Notes under the pieces: model-generated
The model's input: only the letters and a program-made list of their open reading frames with translations
Databases searched by the model: none
Told to the model about the DNA's origin: nothing
Part shown: positions 16,950-26,626 of the stretch, in pieces
How the letters are laid out: each line of letters starts with the position of its first letter
How positions within the stretch are numbered: position 1 is the first letter of the stretch
Assembly: GCF_003990915.1 (NCBI RefSeq)
Contig: NZ_BHXQ01000004.1
Location: 434,001 to 498,000 of the forward strand
Length of the DNA stretch: 64,000 bases
Source of the DNA: Chryseotalea sanaruensis
GTDB lineage: Bacteria; Bacteroidota; Bacteroidia; Cytophagales; Cyclobacteriaceae
Reading direction: 5' to 3'
Program-made: the position numbers and the translations under genes

Positions 16950-18560
16950 ATGAACAGAATGAAACAGTACTTGATTCGAAATATTTTCATGGGCTTTATT
17001 TGCACGATGGTTATTTCATCTTGCGATCTTCATCAGCAAAAACAAAATGAACTTATAGAACCAGATGTAGAAGCGTTTCAAAATACCAATCTTGAAATGA
17101 TTAAAGGAGAGATAGTTCCAATTATAAACGGATCATACGGGGATGTAGATAGTGGAATGTATGCAGAGTACTATTATCCTGGCAACCAAACTAATTTGCC
17201 ACTCGTAGTGATTGCTCACGCAGATAATGATGATAACCCTAATTTTGGACCTTCGAATTATCAGGCATTAGGAACAGCATTGGCGGAACAAGGTTCGTTT
17301 GTAGTTAGCATTGATAGAAGATCACTTCCGAATTTGGATGAAGGTGTTATTCAGATGTATGATTTACTTCAAACTCATTTAAAATATATCTATAACGTTT
17401 GGAATGGAGAGATCTTAAATATTGGACAATCTATTATAAATGAGAATCAAACACCACTTATCGCTCACGATGTAATGCTTATTGGTCATAGTGCGGGCGG
17501 TAGAGCATTTATTTTCAAGGGAAAATCTGCGGTAAATGATTTAAGCTTACAACTTAAGGCAATTATCGGAATAGCTCCAACCATGCATGCAGGCGTATTG
17601 GATTTTGATATTTTCGATATTCCTTTTTTTATCATTCAAGGAAATAGTGATGCGGATGCGAACGAATGTATGCATTACGGAAATACTTTAACGTCACCAA
17701 TCGATTGGAAGCTCGCCAAAGTACCTGTTTTGGAGAATGAGAAAGCCGCAATTCATGGCGGGGCAGAGAGGGCTTACATATTATTAAATGTAGGGGAGCA
17801 TTGGATTCAGGACTTGCCAACCAGAACAATTGAATATTGCAAAGCTATTCTTTCGGCCTTTTTAAAAGGTGATCGAAGTTCTTTCGATAACACATTTCGC
17901 TATCAGATTGACAACATTGATAATTCGAATATTTTGTATTGGAACAATGAAGATGCGATGTACTTTGAGGCTAATACCGGAGTACTTCCGGCAGGATCAA
18001 AATTTGCAACTATTTTTGCTGATGGCATTAACTATGAAAAAATCCAGTCTAACCTTTTGCTTGGTTCTACCCTACAAACAAAATCCCTACATTTTTCTAA
18101 TGTGCTAAAAGCAACGCTAGGACTCAATGCTGTAGAGGGAAATAGACTTAAGTTTATGCTAAGTGAACCCACGAGCAATGCCAATTATGTAAGGTTCAAT
18201 GCAGGTGAATTATTTGATTTTTCAACAGAAGATTATAATGTAGAAGGCATTAATCCAAGAATCAGACTGATTTACTCCGGAAACTTCAAAAGACCCCTTA
18301 CTAGTGATTGGATGCAAATGGTAAGTTACTCATTTAGAGTTAATGGACTTAATTGTGGAAAAATTCAAAACGCTCCAATTCATCCTTTTTCTTTAGCAGG
18401 ATGCAATCCCAAAAGAAACATCATGCAAACTTATGTAATAGGACTTAATGAGTTCACAGGAGGCGCTATAGGTGCCGATGTAATAGGTATTGAATTCGAC
18501 TTCACCAATACACTTGGTAGTAAACGCTTGGTGTTTGATGATCTTGCTTTTATGAATTAA
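16950..18560 (+). CDS. Alpha/beta-hydrolase lipoprotein with C-terminal beta domain (copy 1)
   Basis: This 536-residue protein starts with a lipoprotein signal ending in lipobox I-S-S-C (Cys near 25). An alpha/beta-hydrolase domain covers about 65-310. The nucleophile is Ser 181 in G-H-S-A-G-G, the likely acid Asp 234 or 236 in Q-G-N-S-D-A-D, and the likely base His 284 in G-E-H-W. The layout resembles cutinase/polyester-hydrolase or chlorophyllase-like esterases. A C-terminal beta-sandwich (about 320-536) with Y-V-R-F-N-A-G-E-L may bind substrate or membrane. It is probably an outer-membrane esterase. It is followed 21 bases later by the M43 protease, and its paralogue lies beyond that. The substrate is unknown. 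Confidence 0.85.
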   Translation: MNRMKQYLIRNIFMGFICTMVISSCDLHQQKQNELIEPDVEAFQNTNLEMIKGEIVPIINGSYGDVDSGMYAEYYYPGNQTNLPLVVIAHADNDDNPNFGPSNYQALGTALAEQGSFVVSIDRRSLPNLDEGVIQMYDLLQTHLKYIYNVWNGEILNIGQSIINENQTPLIAHDVMLIGHSAGGRAFIFKGKSAVNDLSLQLKAIIGIAPTMHAGVLDFDIFDIPFFIIQGNSDADANECMHYGNTLTSPIDWKLAKVPVLENEKAAIHGGAERAYILLNVGEHWIQDLPTRTIEYCKAILSAFLKGDRSSFDNTFRYQIDNIDNSNILYWNNEDAMYFEANTGVLPAGSKFATIFADGINYEKIQSNLLLGSTLQTKSLHFSNVLKATLGLNAVEGNRLKFMLSEPTSNANYVRFNAGELFDFSTEDYNVEGINPRIRLIYSGNFKRPLTSDWMQMVSYSFRVNGLNCGKIQNAPIHPFSLAGCNPKRNIMQTYVIGLNEFTGGAIGADVIGIEFDFTNTLGSKRLVFDDLAFMN

Positions 18561-18581
18561 AATAAACCAACCCAAACGAAT

Positions 18582-20810
18582 ATGAAAAGAATAAAACCAG
18601 CAATCATGGTATTATTGATGTTAACAATAGTATCAATAACACTGTTTGCTCAAAGAAACGAGATCATTCCGGGTGAAAAAATCAAATCGGATGTAATCTA
18701 TCCAACCATTAATGGTTCTCAACAAGAATTTATTAAGCAATTCGAAAAATGGATGAGCGACCATTCAGGTCCTGAACGAAACCATGATGATGATGGAGAT
18801 GATCATGGCAGGATTTATATTCCTGTGATAGTTCACATAATTCATTCTGGAGAAATTATTGGCAATGGATATAATTTATCCAAGCAAAGAATACATGATC
18901 AGATTGCCATCCTTAACAGAGATATGCGAAGAGAGAATTTGGATGCTGCTTTGGTAAGACCAGCCTTTTTGCCAGTAGTTGGAGTTTCATTGAACCTTGA
19001 ATTTGTACCTGCCACCCTAGACCCCAATGGATTGCCGTTAAAGGAACCCGGAATAAACCGTGTGAAACGACCCTATAAAGAATGGATGGTTATGGAAGAC
19101 AACACCAATGAGGTTTCCGTTTTAAAAAACCAAATAGGATGGCCTACCTATGATTATCTGAATATCTATGTGATGGATCTCATGGGAGGGCTAAATGGTA
19201 TTGCATGGTTTCCGCATCCTTTTTTTTCGGGCGTAGGTGGAATTAGCATTCCGGAAGCATATGATGAGAATTTAGACGGCATAATAATGGATACCCACTC
19301 ATTTGGTTCTAATTATGACCTGCTTGACAATCCAATTCCTTTACCTTATTTGGATTTGAAACCAGAAAGGCAAACTGGCAGAATATTAACACATGAAGTA
19401 GGTCATTGGTTAGGCTTGCACCATATTTGGGGAGATAAAGGAGAATGGGATTTTTGTAAGGATACAGATTATGTGGACGATACCCCAAATCAGTTTTACG
19501 CTACATCATATCTGAATCTTTGTAATCAGAATTATGAGCTTAATACCTGTAATGATGGCCCTGGCGATTTGCCAGATATGTTCGAAAATCATATGGACTA
19601 TTCTTCAGAACATTGCTTAAACTCTTTTACCAATGGGCAGGTAGTCAGGAAGGCAATCGTGCTCGCCCATGACCCTTTAAGAAAAAAGCAGAGTAAATCT
19701 GATAAAGCAGAACCCATCGATGAAGCTAAAATATATGCAGGTTTCCGCATGAGTAAAAAAGAGGTTTGTCTAGGGGAGTCAGTTCAGTTTTTGGATAAAT
19801 CCTATACTGGTGCACTTGCAGATCCTATTACTAAATACTTTTGGTTGTTTGATATTGGTGGCATGTGGACTATCGCAAGTGAGAAAAAGAACCCTGTTAT
19901 TGATTTTCCTTTTGCTGGAACTTGTAAAGTAAAACTTTTAATCGATAACGGAACAATAACAGATGTAGTAGAACAAACCCTTTGGGTAAGGGGGATAAGA
20001 GATACCTATCCTCAGATATTTGATTTTGAAACATTTTATCAAGGTTGGACCACACCAACCTCCAAACGTTATATCAAGATCACAGATCATGCAGCCTATG
20101 AAGGAGAACAATGCATATTAGCAGATTTTAATAACTATCCAGGTATCTCTATTGTCACTGAGCCGGAACATTTCATGTCTCCAATTTTTGATTTCAGTCA
20201 ATTAACTGAGGAGGATTTGAACATTAGTTTTAAATATGCCCATACAGGTTATAATAGCGGTATTCCTGATGGCCATTATGCATCAATAAAGTTGGCCTAT
20301 AGTACCGATTGCGCTTCTACGTTTACAGAAATATGGAGTAGGAATGGAGAAGATGCATCTACAACCAATCCCAAAAAAGAGCCAATGGTTGACTTAAATT
20401 GGTACCTTGAAATATCAGATTGGGATACAGTTCAGGTAGATATCAACTCACTAAAGGGGCAAGACCAAGTTATTTTTCAGTTTACTTTTGAAAATGAAAA
20501 TGAGCATTCTTACGGCATCTACCTAGATGACATACAAATAGTGCAGACACCATTTGGTTTGGAAGAACTCAAACGCTCGAACACAGTTTTCCCCAACCCT
20601 GCAGAATCCGGGAGCAAGGTAAAGGTGAATAGCCCTAAGATCGGTTCATTCATTGAAATATTGGATGATAAGGGCAGTAAGGTTTACGAAGGATGGAACA
20701 ATCAATCATCAGAAAATGATTTTGAATTACCACCACTAAAGCGTGGATTATACATTATCAAAATTAAGTATAGCAATAAAATGGAGATCAAAAAACTCTT
20801 TATAAAATAA
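18582..20810 (+). CDS. M43 family zinc metalloprotease, T9SS-secreted
   Basis: This 742-residue protein has a signal peptide (about 1-24) and an M43 (cytophagalysin/pappalysin-type) protease domain to about 365. The zinc motif is H-E-V-G-H-W-L-G-L-H-H at 271-281, with ligands His 271, His 275 and His 281 and catalytic Glu 272. The Met-turn is in N-H-M-D-Y-S. A PKD-like domain (about 385-470), a beta-sandwich (about 475-650) and a T9SS sorting domain (from about 664, F-P-N-P-A-E-S) follow. Such enzymes degrade extracellular protein. It lies between two related hydrolase lipoproteins and is closed by a strong terminator. Confidence 0.93.
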   Translation: MKRIKPAIMVLLMLTIVSITLFAQRNEIIPGEKIKSDVIYPTINGSQQEFIKQFEKWMSDHSGPERNHDDDGDDHGRIYIPVIVHIIHSGEIIGNGYNLSKQRIHDQIAILNRDMRRENLDAALVRPAFLPVVGVSLNLEFVPATLDPNGLPLKEPGINRVKRPYKEWMVMEDNTNEVSVLKNQIGWPTYDYLNIYVMDLMGGLNGIAWFPHPFFSGVGGISIPEAYDENLDGIIMDTHSFGSNYDLLDNPIPLPYLDLKPERQTGRILTHEVGHWLGLHHIWGDKGEWDFCKDTDYVDDTPNQFYATSYLNLCNQNYELNTCNDGPGDLPDMFENHMDYSSEHCLNSFTNGQVVRKAIVLAHDPLRKKQSKSDKAEPIDEAKIYAGFRMSKKEVCLGESVQFLDKSYTGALADPITKYFWLFDIGGMWTIASEKKNPVIDFPFAGTCKVKLLIDNGTITDVVEQTLWVRGIRDTYPQIFDFETFYQGWTTPTSKRYIKITDHAAYEGEQCILADFNNYPGISIVTEPEHFMSPIFDFSQLTEEDLNISFKYAHTGYNSGIPDGHYASIKLAYSTDCASTFTEIWSRNGEDASTTNPKKEPMVDLNWYLEISDWDTVQVDINSLKGQDQVIFQFTFENENEHSYGIYLDDIQIVQTPFGLEELKRSNTVFPNPAESGSKVKVNSPKIGSFIEILDDKGSKVYEGWNNQSSENDFELPPLKRGLYIIKIKYSNKMEIKKLFIK

Positions 20811-20822
20811 GATATAGCTTGA

Positions 20823-20850
20823 GGCCCTTCGCAAAGCGAAGGGCCTTTTT
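20823..20850 (+). terminator. Strong terminator after the M43 protease
   Basis: A perfect 10-base stem (GGCCCTTCGC / GCGAAGGGCC) with an AAA loop is followed by five Ts, 12 bases after the stop. It separates the first hydrolase plus protease unit from the second hydrolase. Confidence 0.92.
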
Positions 20851-20864
20851 AAACCTTTTAAGCC

Positions 20865-22427
20865 ATGACTTCAAAAAAATATTGTGGATATTTATTTATC
20901 ATCTTCATTAGCATCATTTCTTGCACAAGTTCATTTGTCGATGAACCAACTTTATATACTAAGAATTACGAATCTGTCAACATTGAAAATGGTTTCAATA
21001 TTTTTGCACCAATAGTTACTACACACACATTTGAATTTGAAGAAGTATTAGACGGTGCCACTGAAACCTTCAGAGGTAAAAATTATTACCCCACCAATAA
21101 TTCAGGGAATCTTCCCTTAATAATCATTCTTCATGCGGATGGTTTGCAAGGAGATAGTGAGGACTATCATCTACAGTATGAAACCCTTGCTGTTGACCTG
21201 GCTCTTTCAGGATTCTTCGTGCTATCCGCCAATCGGGTTAAATCAAACAACTATCAAGACGAGCACCTGGCGCCTCATGTTATCAGAGAATACATCGCGT
21301 ATTTATACGAACACTACAACAATGAAATAATATTAGATAATTTATACACGCCACCTCCCTTGGGGCAATTTTCGTTGATTGGCAAAGATGTGATGTTTAT
21401 CGGACACAGTGCGGGAGGAAGGGCGATCCTTACTTACAGTAAATCCACGATTGAATCGCTAGAACAAAGCCCATTAAACCTAAAAGCACTTGGCCTAATT
21501 GCACCCACTATTCCTGATGATATGCCGCACCAGGGAAATCTGCCCATTTTTATTGTTCAAGGTAATCAAGATACTGATGGAAACGACTGCAACCATTTTG
21601 GCAGCGTAGTAAATCCACTTAGCTATAAAGTGTCGCTATTAGAAGAAAAGACCAGTGCTGCAAGAGCCTATATTTTGTTCAAGGGCTATCAGTTTTTCCA
21701 CTATATACAAAATAGGAATGCCACCATTGAAGTTTTAAAAATTGTTGCAAAAGCATTTCTAAAAAGTCAAACTCAGGACTTACAAAACTATATTGTGCTT
21801 CAAGAACAAAGCTTGACCTCACTTGATGCTCAATTATCTGATTCGTATATTCTATATTGGAGACCTAACAATATTTTACCGAACCCAACGACTCATTCTG
21901 CTATTGGCTTGAGTGTACTGTACGGACCGTCTGCCCAACACTTGGGGATCGACAATTCTATTACAAAATCCTTAAACTTGGCCAATTCTTATCGGATTAC
22001 CAGAGGGGGCATACTCAATGTCAAAAATCCATCCCGAAGTGTTACATTCTCTTTTACTAATCCGATTTCTGTAACAGGTATCAACTATCTGCATTTCAGA
22101 GCCGGAGAACTTGTTAATCAGGATATTGGAGAATTGCATTCCCTTGTTGGCATTGGGGGCAAAGTGAGGCTCATATACAATGAAATGATTTTTGGTTCGG
22201 GCTACGCCACAAGCGAATGGGTAGATTTAACAACTTCTATTGGAAACATCAATAGTCTAGATATTCCTTTTTGTCCTCGCAACTCCATGAGGTCATACAC
22301 CATCCCTGTATCTATCTTCAATGTGGTTGGTAATAAAAACGTTTTAAGGGTACAGTTCGATTTTACAGGTGAGATTGTAGAGGGGCAGGATAGGGTGTAT
22401 TTAAATGATATTTACTTTTTACAATAA
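20865..22427 (+). CDS. Alpha/beta-hydrolase lipoprotein with C-terminal beta domain (copy 2)
   Basis: This 520-residue paralogue of the gene at 16950 has the same order. Lipobox I-I-S-C lies near residue 20. The hydrolase domain has Ser 182 in G-H-S-A-G-G, Asp 236 in Q-G-N-Q-D-T-D and a probable His 279 in F-F-H-Y. The C-terminal beta domain carries Y-L-H-F-R-A-G-E-L and ends F-D-F-T-G-E. The two copies are clearly diverged, so the duplication is old. Only 14 bases separate the upstream terminator from the ATG, leaving little room for a promoter, so some read-through expression is likely. Probably an outer-membrane esterase of unknown substrate. Confidence 0.83.
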   Translation: MTSKKYCGYLFIIFISIISCTSSFVDEPTLYTKNYESVNIENGFNIFAPIVTTHTFEFEEVLDGATETFRGKNYYPTNNSGNLPLIIILHADGLQGDSEDYHLQYETLAVDLALSGFFVLSANRVKSNNYQDEHLAPHVIREYIAYLYEHYNNEIILDNLYTPPPLGQFSLIGKDVMFIGHSAGGRAILTYSKSTIESLEQSPLNLKALGLIAPTIPDDMPHQGNLPIFIVQGNQDTDGNDCNHFGSVVNPLSYKVSLLEEKTSAARAYILFKGYQFFHYIQNRNATIEVLKIVAKAFLKSQTQDLQNYIVLQEQSLTSLDAQLSDSYILYWRPNNILPNPTTHSAIGLSVLYGPSAQHLGIDNSITKSLNLANSYRITRGGILNVKNPSRSVTFSFTNPISVTGINYLHFRAGELVNQDIGELHSLVGIGGKVRLIYNEMIFGSGYATSEWVDLTTSIGNINSLDIPFCPRNSMRSYTIPVSIFNVVGNKNVLRVQFDFTGEIVEGQDRVYLNDIYFLQ

Positions 22428-22746
22428 TGAATTCAGGTGGATAAAGGTGCGTCAATCAATCCCCAAGTCTCTATGGTTTACTATATAGATTCCGACTATG
22501 AAAAGAATTATGTCATAATTTGACAAATAAAAATCGCCAACTTAACTTTAATTTAGATTGAATCAGTTAATGACTTTCATTGTCAGAGTGAGACGATAAA
22601 TGTCTGACCTGACCGTAACTTAATGAGTTAAACCTTGCCAATGCTTACGGTAATTTAACCATTCGTCAGATTTACGAAAGGTTCCGTTAAATGCTAATGA
22701 ATAATCTAAGTTTAATTTACTGAAAGCTTTTCAAACCCTAAGAAAA
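22428..22746. other. Intergenic region, nothing recognised
   Basis: About 320 bases between the second hydrolase and the DUF456 gene. There is no open frame with protein-like composition and no strong hairpin. It forms the right boundary of the secreted-protein block. Confidence 0.4.
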
Positions 22747-23220
22747 ATGGATGTTTTCTGGCTGATAATTGGAATTCTACTGCTGCTGGCGGGCTTAGTT
22801 GGCTGTCTTTTGCCATTGTTGCCTGGCCCACCACTTACCTATGCAGGACTTCTGGTTTTGCAATTAAGAGAGGTATCTCCATTTTCCACGAAGTTTTTGT
22901 TGATATGGGCTGCCATTGTTGTGGTGGTTACAGTGTTGGATTACGTTATACCAATTTACGGTACAAAGAAATTTGGAGGCAGTAATGCAGGTGTATGGGG
23001 TTGCACTATAGGCTTAGTGGCTGGTTTCTGGTTAGGACCTTTTGGTATTATTATCGGGCCTTTTATTGGTGCATACATTGGCGAATGGATGTCCATGGGC
23101 AATCCGGACAAAGCACTTCGCGCAGCCATCGGTTCCTTCTTAGGTTTTTTAACAGGCACCTTATTAAAGCTAGTTGTCTGCGGTATAATGACCTACTACT
23201 TTATTGTTAGTCTTTGGTAG
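22747..23220 (+). CDS. DUF456 family membrane protein
   Basis: This 157-residue integral membrane protein has four to five hydrophobic segments. Family signatures are L-L-P-L-L-P-G-P-P-L-T-Y-A-G near residue 23, the Y-G-T-K-K-F-G-G-S-N-A-G-V-W-G block near 75, and glycine-rich helices with F-L-G-P-F-G-I-I-I-G-P-F-I-G-A. DUF456 proteins resemble small glycine-zipper-rich membrane proteins of unknown role. It is convergent with the NlpE/META lipoprotein gene 25 bases away. Confidence 0.88.
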   Translation: MDVFWLIIGILLLLAGLVGCLLPLLPGPPLTYAGLLVLQLREVSPFSTKFLLIWAAIVVVVTVLDYVIPIYGTKKFGGSNAGVWGCTIGLVAGFWLGPFGIIIGPFIGAYIGEWMSMGNPDKALRAAIGSFLGFLTGTLLKLVVCGIMTYYFIVSLW

Positions 23221-23245
23221 TGAAAATTCTGTACCAAGTGTAGTT

Positions 23246-24310
23246 TTATTTACTAGCGAACTCTGCGACTACTTCATCTCCCTTCAACAATAGCAAATGA
23301 TCGGATTCGAATTTGTAACCACTAACATCATTGAGTGCACTTAAGAAAGCGCCTTCTTTATTTTTACCCATACACATCATGCGTGTTGTGGCAAGCGGTA
23401 AAAAATTGAGTAAACCTGTTTCATCTGCTTTATAGTTACCAGTAAGTCTGTTACAACCGCTATAGCCACTTACTTTTTTGTTGAATGCTTCAAAATTAAG
23501 TTCCGGTAGTTCCTTTGCATAGTCTTCCACATTAGCAACCTCTCCATTAAGACTTACCAATTGCCAGGTGCCAGAAAGTTGATAGGCCGGATTAATAAAC
23601 TCACCGCATCCTGATTCAAGCTCCCCATTATTAAAATTAATTTCAACTGCATAATCACTGTATGCGCCTGACATATTATTAATACAGCCTACCGGAGAGA
23701 ATTTAACAGACAATTGTTTTTCGCCTTCAATAACCTGTAGTTGTGTAGTATTGCCGTCAAGTACAGGTGAAGGTGTTTTACTAACAATGCTATCACTTTC
23801 CAGTGTGGTAAAGCGAAGCGTTCCATTAAAATCAATTTCTAAATTCCAGTAGGGTTCATTGCCTCGCGCAATAAAATCGATACCTGCTTTTATTTCATTA
23901 CTTCTGTCTTTCTTTCCTTCAGGTTCGCCTTTATTTAATCTATAATAGTTAGCCAACTCACCCTTTATGCGCTTACCATCCTGACTGAGTATGATTAACC
24001 CACTGTTTTCATGCAGATAATGTTGTTGTTTTCCATGTGCAGTAGTAACAAGTACTGAATCATTTTCAATGCTCCATTGCCCCATATCAAAAAACGCACG
24101 ACTACTCTTACCCAAGTATTTAGAAGACTTAATGAAAGTAATAGAATCAATGAATTCAATTTTTGTATAGATACCTTCGCAATCGGCACAAGGGGTTACA
24201 CCTGTGTAAACGCCCATTATTTTTTGTGCAGTAACAGGTTCTTTAGTTTCTTTTTTGTTTTGGGTTGAACAAGCAGCTAACAGAATAAAAAGGCAGACAA
24301 ATTTTTTCAT
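23246..24310 (-). CDS. Lipoprotein with NlpE-like and META domains
   Basis: This 354-residue lipoprotein (lipobox L-A-A-C, Cys near 14) has three parts. The first is an NlpE N-terminal-like domain (about 28-125) with the characteristic P-C-A-D-C-E-G-I motif. The middle is a domain with F-I-A-R-G-N-E-P-Y-W-N-L (about 145-240), found in heat-shock/META-associated lipoproteins. The third is a META (HslJ) domain (about 243-350) with G-T-W-Q-L, S-G-C-N-R-L-T-G-N-Y and T-R-M-M-C-M. Such proteins sit in the outer membrane and are linked to envelope stress or copper sensing. A MITE-like element begins 19 bases upstream of the start. Confidence 0.9.
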   Translation of the reverse strand: MKKFVCLFILLAACSTQNKKETKEPVTAQKIMGVYTGVTPCADCEGIYTKIEFIDSITFIKSSKYLGKSSRAFFDMGQWSIENDSVLVTTAHGKQQHYLHENSGLIILSQDGKRIKGELANYYRLNKGEPEGKKDRSNEIKAGIDFIARGNEPYWNLEIDFNGTLRFTTLESDSIVSKTPSPVLDGNTTQLQVIEGEKQLSVKFSPVGCINNMSGAYSDYAVEINFNNGELESGCGEFINPAYQLSGTWQLVSLNGEVANVEDYAKELPELNFEAFNKKVSGYSGCNRLTGNYKADETGLLNFLPLATTRMMCMGKNKEGAFLSALNDVSGYKFESDHLLLLKGDEVVAEFASK

Positions 24311-24328
24311 GGCTTCGGATTTAATACA

Positions 24329-24449
24329 AATGGCGTTTAGTTAAGCTTCCGAATTCGTCCTCTCCACAGGAGAGTATCTGAGGTTAGCCTGCCTGCATGT
24401 AGCCGTTTCGGCAAAGGCAAGGCCATAAGAGGCTTAATTAAGCGACATT
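24329..24449. repeat. MITE-like element, copy A
   Basis: A 121-bp element with inverted ends (AATGGCGTTTAGTTAAG and CTTAATTAAGCGACATT). It contains an internal hairpin CCTCTCC-ACA-GGAGAG and the conserved core GTAGCCGTTTCGGCAAAGGCA. It lies between two minus-strand genes. Related copies are at 33358, 38687, 39725 and 56814. Confidence 0.85.
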
Positions 24450-24504
24450 CGATTTTATACTAAAAGATAATGAATTTTTACCGGAGACAAAAGACTGTCT
24501 TAGT

Positions 24505-24873
24505 TCACTTTTTAAACATAAAGTAAACGGCAAGAATAAGCAGCACAAAGGCGATTAAGTGATTGAAACGGAATGTTTCTGTTTTGAAAAAGACGAGCGA
24601 AAAAATAACAAACACGCTAAGTGTAATTACTTCCTGAATTACTTTTAACTGAACCAAAGAGAAAGGCCCGCCATTTTCTTTGAACCCTATACGATTAGCA
24701 GGTACTTGTAATATGTATTCAAACAAAGCGATACCCCAACTGATAAGAATGATACTAATTAGTCCAAGACTCTCGCTCCACTTCATGTCTTTAAACTTTA
24801 AATGACCATACCAGGCCAGGGTCATAAAGGCATTGGAGAGTGTGAGGAGGATGATGGTGTAGAGGGATTTCAT
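24505..24873 (-). CDS. DUF486 (DMT-like) membrane protein
   Basis: This protein of about 122 residues has four hydrophobic helices and belongs to the DUF486 family of small drug/metabolite-transporter-like proteins. Visible features are N-A-F-M-T-L-A-W-Y-G-H-L-K, L-F-E-Y-I-L-Q-V-P-A-N-R-I-G and Q-L-K-V-I-Q-E-V-I-T-L. I start it at the Met at 24873 because the upstream in-frame extension is encoded by the adjacent reiterated-word tract and reads as an N/T/Y-rich string with no family match. The substrate is unknown. Confidence 0.87.
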   Translation of the reverse strand: MKSLYTIILLTLSNAFMTLAWYGHLKFKDMKWSESLGLISIILISWGIALFEYILQVPANRIGFKENGGPFSLVQLKVIQEVITLSVFVIFSLVFFKTETFRFNHLIAFVLLILAVYFMFKK

Positions 24874-24877
24874 TAAG

Positions 24878-24941
24878 TAGTTGTTCGTTGTTAGTTGATA
24901 GTTGTTGGTGGTGCGATCAACCAACAACTATCAACGGTCAA
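24878..24941. repeat. Reiterated-word palindromic tract (GTTGTTCGTTG type)
   Basis: Left words TTGTTCGTTGTTAGTTGATAG and right words ATCAACCAACAACTATCAAC form a degenerate inverted repeat filling the gap between the DUF486 gene and ettA. It shares its vocabulary with the tracts at 2371, 30794 and 32202. Confidence 0.75.
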
Positions 24942-24943
24942 CA

Positions 24944-26626
24944 TTATTTAACTAGTTTCTTATACTTAATCCTATGCGGTTGTTCATCACCTAAACGCTT
25001 GCGTCTGTTCTCTTCGTACTCGCTAAAGGTACCCTCATACCAGAATACTTGTGAGTCGCCTTCGAAAGCGAGAATGTGTGTACAGACACGATCAAGGAAC
25101 CAGCGATCGTGAGAAATAATTACAGCACAACCACCAAAGTTTTCCAAACCTTCTTCTAACGCACGGAGTGTGTTTACATCCAGGTCGTTGGTAGGTTCAT
25201 CTAGTAACAACAAGTTACCACCTTGTTTCAAGGCAATCGCTAAGTGTACACGGTTACGCATACCACCCGAAAGTTCTTTCACTTTTTTCTGCTGATCGTT
25301 ACCACCGAAATTAAATTTGCCTACATAAGCACGCGCATTCATTTCTTTGCCACCAATCATGATCAGATCATTGCCACCCGTGATAGCCTGAAAAACAGTT
25401 TCTTCAGGTTTTAAATCATCGTGCTCCTGATCTACATAAGCGATTTGCACTGTTTCACCTACTTTAAATGTTCCGGCATCTGGTTTTTCTTTACCAGTGA
25501 TCATTTTAAACAAAGTGGTTTTACCTGCACCGTTAGGACCGATAATACCTACTATACCTGCAGGAGGTAAAGTGAAATTCAAATTTTCATACAACAGTTT
25601 ATCTCCATAAGCTTTAGCAACACCTTGTGCTTCAATCACGACATTGCCCAAGCGCGGACCTGGTGGTATGTAAAGCTCTAATTTCTCTTCCTTCTCGCGG
25701 CCTTCTTGTCCTATTAACTTCTCGTAGTTATTCAAACGTGCTTTACCTTTTGCCTGACGTCCTTTCGGATTCATGCGCACCCATTCCAATTCTCTTTCTA
25801 ATGCTTTCTGACGCTTGCTTTCAGATTTCTCTTCTTGTGCCAAACGCTTCTGCTTCTGATCTAACCATGAAGAATAATTGCCTTTCCATGGAATACCTTC
25901 TCCACGATCCAATTCAAGAATCCATCCCGCTACATTGTCGAGGAAGTAACGATCGTGGGTAACTGCGATAACAGTTCCCTTGTATTGTTTTAAGTGTTGC
26001 TCTAACCAGTAAACAGATTCTGCATCCAAGTGGTTAGTAGGTTCATCAAGTAAAAGCACATCCGGTTCTTGCAATAACAAGCGGCATAAGGCTACACGCC
26101 TTTTCTCACCACCCGATAAGTGTTCAACGTTGGCATCAGCAGGAGGGCAACGTAATGCATCCATGGCACGCTCCAGTTTATTATCCAGTTCCCAGGCACC
26201 AATGGCGTCCAGTTTTTCTTGCACCTCTCCCTGGCGGGTAATCAGTTTGTCCATGGCATCCGGATTTTCCATGATATCCGGATCGGCAAACTTTTCGTTG
26301 ATGGTTTCAAATTCTTTTAGCAGATCCATGATAGGCTGAACACCCTCTTCAACGATCTCTTTTACTGTTTTACTTTTATCCAGTTGAGGTTCTTGCTCAA
26401 GCAAACCAACACTAAAGCTTAGGTCAGAGACAACCTCACCTTGAAATTCTTTATCGATACCGGCAATAATGCGCAATAGCGATGATTTACCAGATCCGTT
26501 TAAACCGAGCACGCCAATTTTGGCACCGTAAAAGAAGGAGAGGTAGATATTTTTTAAGACCTGTTTTTGTGGAGGGTAAATTTTACTCACCCCGGTCATT
26601 GAGAAGATTATTTTTTCGTCAGCCAT
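24944..26626 (-). CDS. ettA: Energy-dependent translational throttle protein EttA (ABC-F)
   Basis: This 560-residue cytoplasmic ABC-F ATPase binds the ribosomal E site and gates translation according to energy state. It has two ABC cassettes and no membrane part. The first has Walker A G-L-N-G-S-G-K-S-S near 40 and signature L-S-G-G-E-K-R-R near 170. The second has G-P-N-G-A-G-K-T-T near 360 and L-S-G-G-M-R-N-R near 455. The linker with the charged arm lies between, and L-D-E-P-T-N-H-L-D and L-D-E-P-T-N-D-L-D are Walker B and following. Length and the start M-A-D-E-K-I-I-F match EttA rather than Uup or resistance ABC-Fs. Confidence 0.95.
   Translation of the reverse strand: MADEKIIFSMTGVSKIYPPQKQVLKNIYLSFFYGAKIGVLGLNGSGKSSLLRIIAGIDKEFQGEVVSDLSFSVGLLEQEPQLDKSKTVKEIVEEGVQPIMDLLKEFETINEKFADPDIMENPDAMDKLITRQGEVQEKLDAIGAWELDNKLERAMDALRCPPADANVEHLSGGEKRRVALCRLLLQEPDVLLLDEPTNHLDAESVYWLEQHLKQYKGTVIAVTHDRYFLDNVAGWILELDRGEGIPWKGNYSSWLDQKQKRLAQEEKSESKRQKALERELEWVRMNPKGRQAKGKARLNNYEKLIGQEGREKEEKLELYIPPGPRLGNVVIEAQGVAKAYGDKLLYENLNFTLPPAGIVGIIGPNGAGKTTLFKMITGKEKPDAGTFKVGETVQIAYVDQEHDDLKPEETVFQAITGGNDLIMIGGKEMNARAYVGKFNFGGNDQQKKVKELSGGMRNRVHLAIALKQGGNLLLLDEPTNDLDVNTLRALEEGLENFGGCAVIISHDRWFLDRVCTHILAFEGDSQVFWYEGTFSEYEENRRKRLGDEQPHRIKYKKLVK

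Noticed and set aside
22428..22746. Possible short gene between the second hydrolase and the DUF456 gene
   Set aside because: All frames are broken by stops at short intervals and nothing protein-like is seen.
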